Assembly: GCA_023427575.1 (NCBI GenBank)
Contig: JAEZAY010000500.1
Span: 1 to 18,531, forward strand
Length of the DNA: 18,531 nt
Reading direction: 5' to 3'
Source of the DNA: Bacteroidota bacterium
GTDB taxonomy: Bacteria > Bacteroidota > Bacteroidia > Chitinophagales > Chitinophagaceae
This document shows positions 8,170 through 15,580 of the stretch, piece by piece. The notes beneath the pieces were generated by a model that worked only from the letters and a program-made list of their open reading frames with translations, did not search any database and was not told where the DNA came from. A program made the position numbers and the translations under genes. Positions within the stretch are counted from its first letter, which is position 1, and the number at the start of each line of letters is the position of its first letter.

Positions 8170-8298
8170 GTGCACATTTTTTTGATAAAGGCCGTGAAAT
8201 TACGGCAGCATTTACTTTAAAAGACACCTGAGAAACCCTTTCACTCTGTTAAAGCGGCTGTTTTAATACAGATTTAATTTATTTATAATATTTGTGTA

Positions 8299-8334
8299 AA
8301 AAAAAAGCTGCTCCTAAAAGAGCAGCTTTTTTTT
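8299..8334 (-). terminator. Terminator of SusCD operon 2
   Basis: A perfect 15-bp inverted repeat (8299-8313 with 8320-8334) has a 6-base loop. The GC core is GCTGCTC/GAGCAGC, and an eight-base A tract and T tract flank it, so it can work in both directions. It begins 18 bases after the SusD stop at 8353. Its core is nearly the same as that of the operon 1 terminator at 3701-3742. Confidence 0.9.
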
Positions 8335-8352
8335 CTTATATAGAGCTTTTTT

Positions 8353-9825
8353 TTATGGATTTGGCTCTACCAGCTTATTGTTAAGCAATTCCTGGGCCGA
8401 AATTGGCCAAACATATTCCGACTGGGTTGGAGCGATTGCGTTAACGCCTCCTTTTGCAGGCAGCGGCATCATCAAACGCATCAGATCCGGAGAACGATGA
8501 CCTTCGCCCAGTAATTCAATTCTTCTTTCCGTAAGAATTGCGGAGACCAGTTCGCTGGAATTGGCAAAACTACCGGTGGTGAAAGTTGTACCGGCATCAG
8601 AACGGTTGCGCACGGCATTTAAAAGCGCAACAGCCTGAGCATCAACCGAATTTGTTTCCCTTGCCCTTGCTTCTGCCAGGTTCAGCAGTACTTCAGCATA
8701 CCGGATTACAGGAACGAAATCGGTTTGAGTTGGCCCGGTTGGGTATTTTACCAGATAGTCTTTTCCATTAGCAGCCCGATAGATAAAGTCCCGGCGATCG
8801 TCGGTTGCAGTCCATCCGGCATTGGCAATGATACCATTCGCATTCAGCGTGTATTCGCCGTTGCCCGGAGCAGGTGTTGCAAAGCTGGTTGGCGTGAAAT
8901 AATGCGCCAGTGCATTTTGCGTTCCCGGCAGGTTATTGGCTGTGAACGGCATTGAGAAAATAGACTCCGTAGTAGTGTATGGTGGCTTAAATACTTCACC
9001 AATAGTAGCAGCCAGCTGATGTTCGACGCCAGAGTTTGCTTTAAAAGGCGCGGATCCTGAAACGATTTTATTCGCTTCGGTAATCACATCACCGTATTTC
9101 TGCATGCTCAGGTAAACGCGGGTTTTCAATGCAATAGCCGTATTCTTATGAGCACGGGTTACATTCAGCAGCGCCGATGAATAAGAAGCGGGCAGATTGT
9201 TTTCGGCAAAAGTAAGATCGTCCAGGATCTGCGCATATACTTCAGCTACCGTTGACCTTTTCAAATCGTTTTCGCCTGCACCCTTGTTGCCGGTTAATCG
9301 AAGCGGTACTCCGGGTTTGCTGCCGTTGCCATCGGCATACGGACGTGCATACAGTTGCAGCAAATGGTAGTAAACCATGCCGCGGATAAATCTTGCTTCC
9401 CCGGTATAGTTCTTTGCCAGGGCATCTCCTACCACGGTATTGCCTTTTTCATTCATTCCGTCAAGGAATATGTTGGCGCTGTTAATAGCAAAGTAGGCAG
9501 CAGACCAGAAATTCACCACCTCGTTCGTATTGGTATTTAAGGTATGGTTCCAGGTTTGTAAACCGGTAACGCCATTGGTTAATTCATTGATGAACTCATC
9601 GGCGCGGATCTCATTATAAACGATATAACGTCCACCCAGATATTGACCCGATTTTATCGCGGAGTATAAACCGTTCACCTGGAGCAGAATTCTGTCCGGA
9701 GTATCAAAAGCCGATACATCGGAAATACCTGTTGTTGGAACAGGCGTTAAAAGTTCCCTTTTACAGCTGGTAACAAGTGCTACCGCCGTCATCATTATCA
9801 TTATTTTATATCGTACTCTTTTCAT
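8353..9825 (-). CDS. SusD/RagB-family outer-membrane lipoprotein, pair 2
   Basis: Ligand-binding surface lipoprotein partner of the SusC encoded just upstream. It has 490 aa. The lipoprotein signal ends in LVTSC with Cys21 as the lipid site, then KRELLTPVP. Family features include QVNGLYSAIKSG and FWSAAYFAINSANIFLDGM in the first helices, GEARFIRGMVYYHLLQLYARPY (tetratricopeptide-like core), VIRYAEVLLNLAEARARE, and ILTERRIELLGEGHRSPDLM (about 432-450). The C-terminus, with PISAQELL and the ending VEPNP, is a looser match to the common PIPQ...QNPGY ending but in the right place. The start is 26 bases after the SusC stop, and the gene ends at the terminator at 8299-8334. The ligand is unknown. 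Confidence 0.94.
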   Translation of the reverse strand: MKRVRYKIMIMMTAVALVTSCKRELLTPVPTTGISDVSAFDTPDRILLQVNGLYSAIKSGQYLGGRYIVYNEIRADEFINELTNGVTGLQTWNHTLNTNTNEVVNFWSAAYFAINSANIFLDGMNEKGNTVVGDALAKNYTGEARFIRGMVYYHLLQLYARPYADGNGSKPGVPLRLTGNKGAGENDLKRSTVAEVYAQILDDLTFAENNLPASYSSALLNVTRAHKNTAIALKTRVYLSMQKYGDVITEANKIVSGSAPFKANSGVEHQLAATIGEVFKPPYTTTESIFSMPFTANNLPGTQNALAHYFTPTSFATPAPGNGEYTLNANGIIANAGWTATDDRRDFIYRAANGKDYLVKYPTGPTQTDFVPVIRYAEVLLNLAEARARETNSVDAQAVALLNAVRNRSDAGTTFTTGSFANSSELVSAILTERRIELLGEGHRSPDLMRLMMPLPAKGGVNAIAPTQSEYVWPISAQELLNNKLVEPNP

Positions 9826-9851
9826 GTTTTTTATGTTTTCAGGTTAGAAAC

Positions 9852-12800
9852 TTAGAACCCTACATTCAATCCGAATGTCAGCGTACGGCCGTTTGCAATA
9901 GAGTTTCTGTCAATCCCCTGGTTGGTGTTTCCGTTCCCGTTTGAAGAAACTTCCGGATCAGGACCAGAATATTTTGAGAAAATCGCCATGTTTTGTCCGC
10001 TTACATACACACGCAGTGAGCTGAATCCAAGTCTGGAAATAGCCGATGCAGGCACATAATATCCAAAGCTGATGTTGCGCAGTTTTACGAAATCGCCTTT
10101 TTCCACGTTTTCAGAAATCGGGAAGGAAGATCCGTTTGAGATATTATCTCCAAAGAACACTTTTGGAATATTGGTCTGATCTCCGGGTTTGGTCCAGCGG
10201 TTTAGAACATCGGTATGATTGTTCCAGAAACGCTGATCTCTTAAACCTGCCTGGGTACCATTATAAACAAGGTTACCGCCCTGGAAGGTCATCAGAATAT
10301 TTAGGTCGAAGTTTTTGAACCGGAAATTATTGTCGAAACCACCATAGTATTTTGGATTGGTTTGTCCATAAAGGATCGCATCCTGTGAACCAACACCAGG
10401 CGCAGTGGTTCCATCCATGTATTTCCAGCGGCTTTCACCGGAGGCAACCACGTGCTGATACTGAACTCTGTCGCCATCTTTGTTGATAAAGATCCGGTTT
10501 CCATTGTCTGGATTAACACCATCGGTGCGGGTAATAAACAGAGCACCTACAGGATGACCAACACGGGTGATATTGGCCGTTTCCAGGTCGGAAGCAGAAG
10601 TAAACTCGGTAATGCCGGGAGCCAGCGCAGTCACTTCGTTTTTATTGAAAGTGATATTGAAGCTGGATGTCCAGTTAAAATCATTGCCGCGAATCGGAGT
10701 TCCCGTAAGGGCGATTTCCACCCCTTTATTATACATGGAACCTACGTTCTGCAACAGTGAGTTCCCGGGAATCCCTCTTGAAGGCGCCTGCGGAACATTG
10801 TAGATCAAACCATCTACATTGTTTCTGTAATATGCCAGTTCAAAAGACAGTCTGCTGTCTAGTACACTGAAGTTTAAACCGATATCTGTTTTTTTACTGG
10901 TTTCCCACTGAAGTGTGGAGTTTCCAGCCTGGCTGAAACCAAGTGTACCGGCTGCACCGTATAATCCGCCGCTGTAGAAAGAATAGGAAGCGAAGTTCCC
11001 GATACCGCCGATATTACCAACGGTTCCGTAGCTACCGCGGATCCGGAATGAATTGAAGATATTATTCAACCCTGCTGATTCCCAGAACCCTTCAATGGAG
11101 ATATCCCATCCTGCAGAAGCACCCCAGAAATTTCCTTTTTTATATCCTGGCGCAAAGGCGGAATATTCGTCTGCACGGGCGTTGATACTTAAAAAGTATT
11201 TTTTGTTGTAATCGTAGTTAAAACGACCGAAGTAAGAGAGCAGATAGTTTTCTCCTCTTACCAGACCGGAGGTACCAGGGGTCAGGTAACTACCCTGAAT
11301 ATCGGTATAGAAAGGATCGGCAATGTCCAGGCGCGATAAACCAAAGCCGGAGCTTCTGGTGTATTGCTGTTCAGTACCTCCTAATAAGCTCAGGTTATGA
11401 TCGCCAAATGACTGATCAATCTGTGCCGTATTAGCCCAGTTCCATCTGAGATCTTTACGGGAGGTGCTGGTGGCATTTCCACGGGGGAATCCATCTCCAT
11501 GCACGGGGCTGTAAAACAATTCGTTCTCGGTATTCAGATTATCAACGCCATATGTGCTGCGAAGTGTGATCCATTCCAATGGCTTAATCTGCAGGTAGAA
11601 GTTACCGAGGATCCGGTTTCCTTCGATCACCCCACGGTTCAGGTCAACTACCGGTGCAGGATTGTAGAAACCAACCTGTCCGGTTTGGTTGTTCATAACA
11701 CCAATCAAAGAACCGCTGATATTATAAGAGCCATCATTATTGTAAGCGCCCACATTTGGTGCGGTAACCAGTGGCGCACGGCCTAAACCGGCAGTAGAAA
11801 ACAGATAACCCGGAATAGATCCGCTGTTGGGAGCTCTTGTAATTTCATTTGATAAGGAGAAATTACCTCCCAGGCTGATCACTTTATTCACTTTATGATC
11901 AACATTCATCCGGGCGGTTTTTCTGGCGAAATCATTTTTCACCAGAATACCTTCCTGGTTGGTATAACCTAAAGAGAAATAATAAGTAGTTCCCTGAGAA
12001 CCACCGGAAATATTTACGTTATGGCTATGGGAAGTTCCATCCCGGTAAACAAAATCGTACCAGTCGGTATCAATTGGTTTGCCATCGGGGCCATTTGTAG
12101 GAAGGAACCGGTTTGTTGTATTACCTGCATTGTCCAGGCCTTCATTTTTCATCATCATGTACTGTTCCGCATTCAGCAGATCCCACAAACCGTAGGGGCT
12201 TGTTACACCAACCCATCCATCATAGGTAACTTTGGCTTTGCCTGATTTTCCTTTTTTAGTGGTGATCAGAACCACGCCGTTGGCAGCACGGCTACCATAA
12301 ATGGCGGCGGAAGAGGCATCTTTCAGAATTTCAATGCTCTCAATGTCATTTGGGTTAACGCTGGAAAGAACGTTGCTGGTAGCAAAGGTTTGGCTGATAT
12401 CCCCTGTATATGATGGAACACCATCAATTACGATCAGCGGATAAGAACTGAGGTTGATCGAGTTGGTACCGCGAATCCGGAATACCGGCGGGTTGTTAAC
12501 CAAACCATTCGGTACGGTGATCTGTACACCTGCTGCTCTTCCGCCCAATGAAGCGTCAAAGCTCTGAACCGGAAGGTTCGCGATTTGTGTACCCTTAACG
12601 GTTGCCACATTACCGGTGATATCGGCCCGGCGTTGTGTACCGTAACCTACAACGATCACCTCCTGTAATTGTAAATCCGTTGAAACAAGTGTAACATCCA
12701 GATTGGTATTTCTACCAATGCTGATTTCCTGCGTTTCAAGTCCGATAGACGAAAAAACCAGAATTCTTGCATTTTCCGGAACTGATAGAGAGAAGTTTCC

Positions 12801-12968
12801 ATCAGAATTAGTGGTGGTTCCCGTATTGGAACCCTTGATAAGAACGGACACATTTGGGATTGGGGAACCCTGTGAATCCGTTACTTTCCCGGTTACGACC
12901 CGGCTTTGTGCAACCAGGTGCCCGACAGAGCATACCACGGCCATTAGCAGTAACAGCATTTTTCTCAT
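9852..12968 (-). CDS. SusC/RagA-family TonB-dependent transporter, pair 2
   Basis: TonB-dependent outer-membrane importer. The frame extends to a TTG at 12974, but the ATG at 12968 begins a normal signal peptide (MRKMLLLLMAVVCSVGHLVA) and gives 1038 aa. Domain order: carboxypeptidase-regulatory-like domain at about 22-107 (GKVTDSQGSPIPNVSVLIKG), TonB-box region with LQEVIVVGYGTQRRADITG, plug with VFRIRGTNSI, YPLIVIDGVPSYTGD and AIYGSRAANGVVLITTKKG, then the barrel ending TLTFGLNVGF. No STN domain is present. It is clearly paralogous to the SusC at 5176-8169 across the N-terminal 230 residues, and the barrel is more different, suggesting another ligand. It heads the operon with the SusD gene downstream. 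The promoter should lie in 12969-13080. Confidence 0.95.
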   Translation of the reverse strand: MRKMLLLLMAVVCSVGHLVAQSRVVTGKVTDSQGSPIPNVSVLIKGSNTGTTTNSDGNFSLSVPENARILVFSSIGLETQEISIGRNTNLDVTLVSTDLQLQEVIVVGYGTQRRADITGNVATVKGTQIANLPVQSFDASLGGRAAGVQITVPNGLVNNPPVFRIRGTNSINLSSYPLIVIDGVPSYTGDISQTFATSNVLSSVNPNDIESIEILKDASSAAIYGSRAANGVVLITTKKGKSGKAKVTYDGWVGVTSPYGLWDLLNAEQYMMMKNEGLDNAGNTTNRFLPTNGPDGKPIDTDWYDFVYRDGTSHSHNVNISGGSQGTTYYFSLGYTNQEGILVKNDFARKTARMNVDHKVNKVISLGGNFSLSNEITRAPNSGSIPGYLFSTAGLGRAPLVTAPNVGAYNNDGSYNISGSLIGVMNNQTGQVGFYNPAPVVDLNRGVIEGNRILGNFYLQIKPLEWITLRSTYGVDNLNTENELFYSPVHGDGFPRGNATSTSRKDLRWNWANTAQIDQSFGDHNLSLLGGTEQQYTRSSGFGLSRLDIADPFYTDIQGSYLTPGTSGLVRGENYLLSYFGRFNYDYNKKYFLSINARADEYSAFAPGYKKGNFWGASAGWDISIEGFWESAGLNNIFNSFRIRGSYGTVGNIGGIGNFASYSFYSGGLYGAAGTLGFSQAGNSTLQWETSKKTDIGLNFSVLDSRLSFELAYYRNNVDGLIYNVPQAPSRGIPGNSLLQNVGSMYNKGVEIALTGTPIRGNDFNWTSSFNITFNKNEVTALAPGITEFTSASDLETANITRVGHPVGALFITRTDGVNPDNGNRIFINKDGDRVQYQHVVASGESRWKYMDGTTAPGVGSQDAILYGQTNPKYYGGFDNNFRFKNFDLNILMTFQGGNLVYNGTQAGLRDQRFWNNHTDVLNRWTKPGDQTNIPKVFFGDNISNGSSFPISENVEKGDFVKLRNISFGYYVPASAISRLGFSSLRVYVSGQNMAIFSKYSGPDPEVSSNGNGNTNQGIDRNSIANGRTLTFGLNVGF

Positions 12969-13017
12969 GTGCAATTATGTTTTGGTTTTTAGAATCGCCG
13001 GCGAACCGGCCGAGGCA

Positions 13018-13025
13018 TAAACTTA
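13018..13025 (-). promoter_or_regulatory. Candidate -7 element upstream of SusC pair 2
   Basis: On the minus strand TAAGTTTA matches TAnnTTTG at five of its six fixed positions, 49 bases before the ATG at 12968. A TTG lies upstream at only 12 bases spacing, shorter than usual for the -33 element. This is the best candidate in the gap, but a chance match is quite possible. Confidence 0.25.
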
Positions 13026-13080
13026 TCAAGAATTTTACAATTTTTTATAAATGGAAGGTTTTTTTTCGTTAGAAAAGGTG

Positions 13081-13105
13081 AAACTACGGGATGAATGGGT
13101 AGTTT
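13081..13105 (-). terminator. Weak candidate terminator of the MMPL exporter gene
   Basis: AAACTAC (13081-13087) pairs with GTAGTTT (13099-13105) across an 11-base loop, 12 bases beyond the stop of the exporter gene. On the minus strand it is followed by a moderately T-rich stretch rather than a clean T-run. It may end the exporter transcript inefficiently, allowing some read-through into the SusC-SusD operon 2. Confidence 0.35.
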
Positions 13106-13117
13106 TCCCCGTGCAGT

Positions 13118-15475
13118 TTAAAGGACGCCGGCCTTTTCGGAAATCGTTTTTCTTCCCTTTGGTTTAGCCAGACTTAATAAAAGCGCGGGTAAAAAAACCA
13201 GGTTTGTGAAGGTAGCCAGCACCAGCGTCAGCGAAGTAAGCCATCCCAATGCCTGGGTCCCTCCAAAACCGCTGAAGCAAAATATTACAAACCCGGCAAT
13301 CAGTACCAGTGAGGTATAAATTATACTGATCCCCGTTTTATGAATAGTATCTATTACAGTGGATTCCGTTTCTTTTCCATCTGAATTCAGCTCCTGCTTA
13401 TAGTTTACCAGGAACCGGATCGTGATATCAATGGCTATTCCGAGGGCAACGGAAAACACCAGCACTGTTGAAGGCTTTATCCTGATCCCGGCCCAGCCCA
13501 TCACCCCCGCGGTAACAATAAGCGGTATAATATTGGGGATCAACGAGCATAACAGCATTTTCCCCGAACGAAATAAATATAACATACAAAGCGAAATCAG
13601 CAGGAAAGCCCAGAATACACTTTCCTTCAGGCCATTGATAATAAAGCTGCTGCCTTCCAGAAATGTAACGCTGCTCCCCGTAAACTGAACCGAATACCGT
13701 GAACTGTCGAAAAGCAGATCTGTTTTGGCTTCCAGCGTATCTAACAGTAACTGCAGCCTTTTGCTTCCTACATCGGCCATGTTCACGCTTATCCGCGCCT
13801 GCTGACGATTGCTGTCCATAAAACTGGTAACAATCTTCTCAAAATTATTAGCAGGCTGATCCGATGTTTTCCCCGGCCGCATGTACTGGGCAAGGAAACT
13901 GATATCAAAAGCATTTGGCAATCCGTAGCTGGAACTGTCGCCATCATAATATGCCTGCCGGGCAAACTTCATCCCTTCCACTATGCTTAATGGCCTCGCC
14001 ATCTCCGGCCGCCGCGAAATATAGTTTGAAAGCGAATCCATCCTGGCAAAGGTTTGCAGGGGATTCACCCTTAGCCCGTTTTTTCTCTTTGTATCGATTA
14101 CAATTTCCAGTGGCATTACACCTTTGAAGTTGGCTTCGAAAAACTTCAGATCAGTATACAACTTATCCGTTTTTGGCAGATCATCAACGATGAATCCTTC
14201 CGATTTGAGTTGAACGATTCCCGCCAGGGAAAGGATCAGTATTATTCCGGTAAATGAATAAATCAATTTTTTATGATGAAGCGACCAGATCTCGAGCCTG
14301 TCGAGCAAATTCATCAACCAGCGGTTATTCAGGTAATTCATATGCCTTTGCCGGGGCGCGGGCAGGATGCTCAGGATAGCGGGGATCAGGATGATCGAGA
14401 TAAAGAACAGCGCCATTATATTGATGCCTGCCACTACGCCGAACTCTTTTAATATTGCGCTCTTCGTCAGCGCAAAAACGGCAAAACCGATTGCTGCGGA
14501 TATATTGCAGAAAAGGGTAACGATCCCCATCCGGCTAATCATTTCCGTTAGCGCAGTTCGTTTATCGCCCGTTTCCCGGTATGAAGTATGATACTTGTTA
14601 AGAAAATAGATGCAGTTGGGAATCCCGATCACAATAACGAGCGGTGGGATCAGCGCGTTTAAAAGCGTAATCCGGTACCCGAATAACTGCATGGTGCCAA
14701 GACTCCAAACAACCCCGATCATTACCACCAGCAGTGAAAGCGCTGTTGCGCCCATACTTCGGAAGAACAAAAGAAGAATAGCTGCCGACAACAGTACCGA
14801 GCCGACAAGAAACCACCGCATTTCACTGGCAATCCGCACGGCCAGGCTTGTCCGGATCAGCGGCAGGCCACTGTAATAAATCTCAAGATCATGTGCGGAA
14901 GCAAAACGATCCGTTTTATCCACTATCTCCTGAACCACCGCATCTCTGGCCTTCGAGTTCATTATTTCCCGATTGATCCGGATCCCGGTAAGATAAGTGC
15001 TGGTTTCAGGGTTATATAACAGACCTCTGTAAAAAGGCAGGCTGTAAAAAACATTCAGGGCACTGTCGATGGTTTCCTGAGCTAACCTGCCGGAAGGAAA
15101 CACCGGAACAGCTTTCAGTTTTTCAGAACTGCTGTCCTTAGCCAGGTTTACCACCAGCGGGATCGCCAATATATCTTCTACCGCTCCAAGATTTTTATAA
15201 TCCCTGCATAAGGCAGAATAATCTGTAAACAGGGCGGAATCAAATAAACGGTCGGTCTGAATTCCGATTACCAGCATATTGCCGTCTTCACCAAACTGCT
15301 TTTTAAAATCCTGGTAGGCGGTGTATTTGGGGTTATCGGTTGGAATGGCGCGTGAAAACTCGTAGCTCAGCTGAACCTTCGACGCATGATATCCGAGGAA
15401 ACCAGTGATGACTAAAATGAAAGTTAATAATAGATACCGATGCTTTAAAACCAGTTCGGCCACGCTTCGCCACAT
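13118..15475 (-). CDS. MMPL/RND-superfamily exporter
   Basis: Inner-membrane transporter of the MMPL type, a family that moves lipids or other hydrophobic compounds out of the inner membrane using proton flow. At 785 aa it has the expected duplicated plan. TM1 (about 15-31) is followed by a periplasmic domain of about 180 residues, TM2-TM6 (from MRWFLVGSVLLSAAILLLFF to NIMALFFISIILIPAILSIL), TM7 (KLIYSFTGIILILSLAGIV), a second periplasmic domain, and TM8-TM12 ending FTNLVFLPALLLSLAKP. TM10 carries the family acidic residue (Asp683 in GIAIDITIRFL). The matching place in TM4 reads IGIPNCIYFLNKYH, with Pro286-Asn287 and no Asp. No membrane-fusion protein or outer-membrane factor gene is adjacent, as is normal for MMPL rather than drug-efflux RND systems. 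It is divergent from porZ across 105 bases. The substrate is unknown. Confidence 0.88.
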   Translation of the reverse strand: MWRSVAELVLKHRYLLLTFILVITGFLGYHASKVQLSYEFSRAIPTDNPKYTAYQDFKKQFGEDGNMLVIGIQTDRLFDSALFTDYSALCRDYKNLGAVEDILAIPLVVNLAKDSSSEKLKAVPVFPSGRLAQETIDSALNVFYSLPFYRGLLYNPETSTYLTGIRINREIMNSKARDAVVQEIVDKTDRFASAHDLEIYYSGLPLIRTSLAVRIASEMRWFLVGSVLLSAAILLLFFRSMGATALSLLVVMIGVVWSLGTMQLFGYRITLLNALIPPLVIVIGIPNCIYFLNKYHTSYRETGDKRTALTEMISRMGIVTLFCNISAAIGFAVFALTKSAILKEFGVVAGINIMALFFISIILIPAILSILPAPRQRHMNYLNNRWLMNLLDRLEIWSLHHKKLIYSFTGIILILSLAGIVQLKSEGFIVDDLPKTDKLYTDLKFFEANFKGVMPLEIVIDTKRKNGLRVNPLQTFARMDSLSNYISRRPEMARPLSIVEGMKFARQAYYDGDSSSYGLPNAFDISFLAQYMRPGKTSDQPANNFEKIVTSFMDSNRQQARISVNMADVGSKRLQLLLDTLEAKTDLLFDSSRYSVQFTGSSVTFLEGSSFIINGLKESVFWAFLLISLCMLYLFRSGKMLLCSLIPNIIPLIVTAGVMGWAGIRIKPSTVLVFSVALGIAIDITIRFLVNYKQELNSDGKETESTVIDTIHKTGISIIYTSLVLIAGFVIFCFSGFGGTQALGWLTSLTLVLATFTNLVFLPALLLSLAKPKGRKTISEKAGVL

Positions 15476-15580
15476 CCGAAAAATATTTATATTCTCAAAA
15501 GGGGTAAACGTAACAAAGAAACTTATTTTGATCAGATCTGCGAACTTTATTTGACCCTTTAAGAATTAACTTTGAATCAT
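15476..15580. promoter_or_regulatory. Divergent promoter region between the MMPL exporter gene and porZ
   Basis: This 105-base AT-rich gap separates two genes read in opposite directions and must hold both promoters. On the plus strand TAACTTTG at 15567-15574 matches the Bacteroidota -7 element TAnnTTTG exactly. Transcription from it would begin about at the porZ start, giving a very short or leaderless message, and the upstream TTTG (15550-15553) is only 13 bases away, so it may be chance. TTTATTTG at 15546-15553 is a weaker alternative. No convincing minus-strand element was found. Confidence 0.4.

Noticed and set aside
8170..8175. GTG start (MHMRK) for SusC of pair 1
   Set aside because: The ATG two codons downstream matches the usual MRK start of SusC signal peptides; the same holds for the TTG at 12974 in pair 2.
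8191..8206. Small hairpin GCCGT/ACGGC in the leader of SusC pair 1
   Set aside because: A 5-bp stem with a 6-base loop is common by chance, and nothing around it resembles a known riboswitch or operator.
12995..13015. GC-rich CCGG palindromes before SusC pair 2
   Set aside because: The overlapping short stems (about 5 bp) have no T-run or flanking symmetry to support a terminator or operator call.
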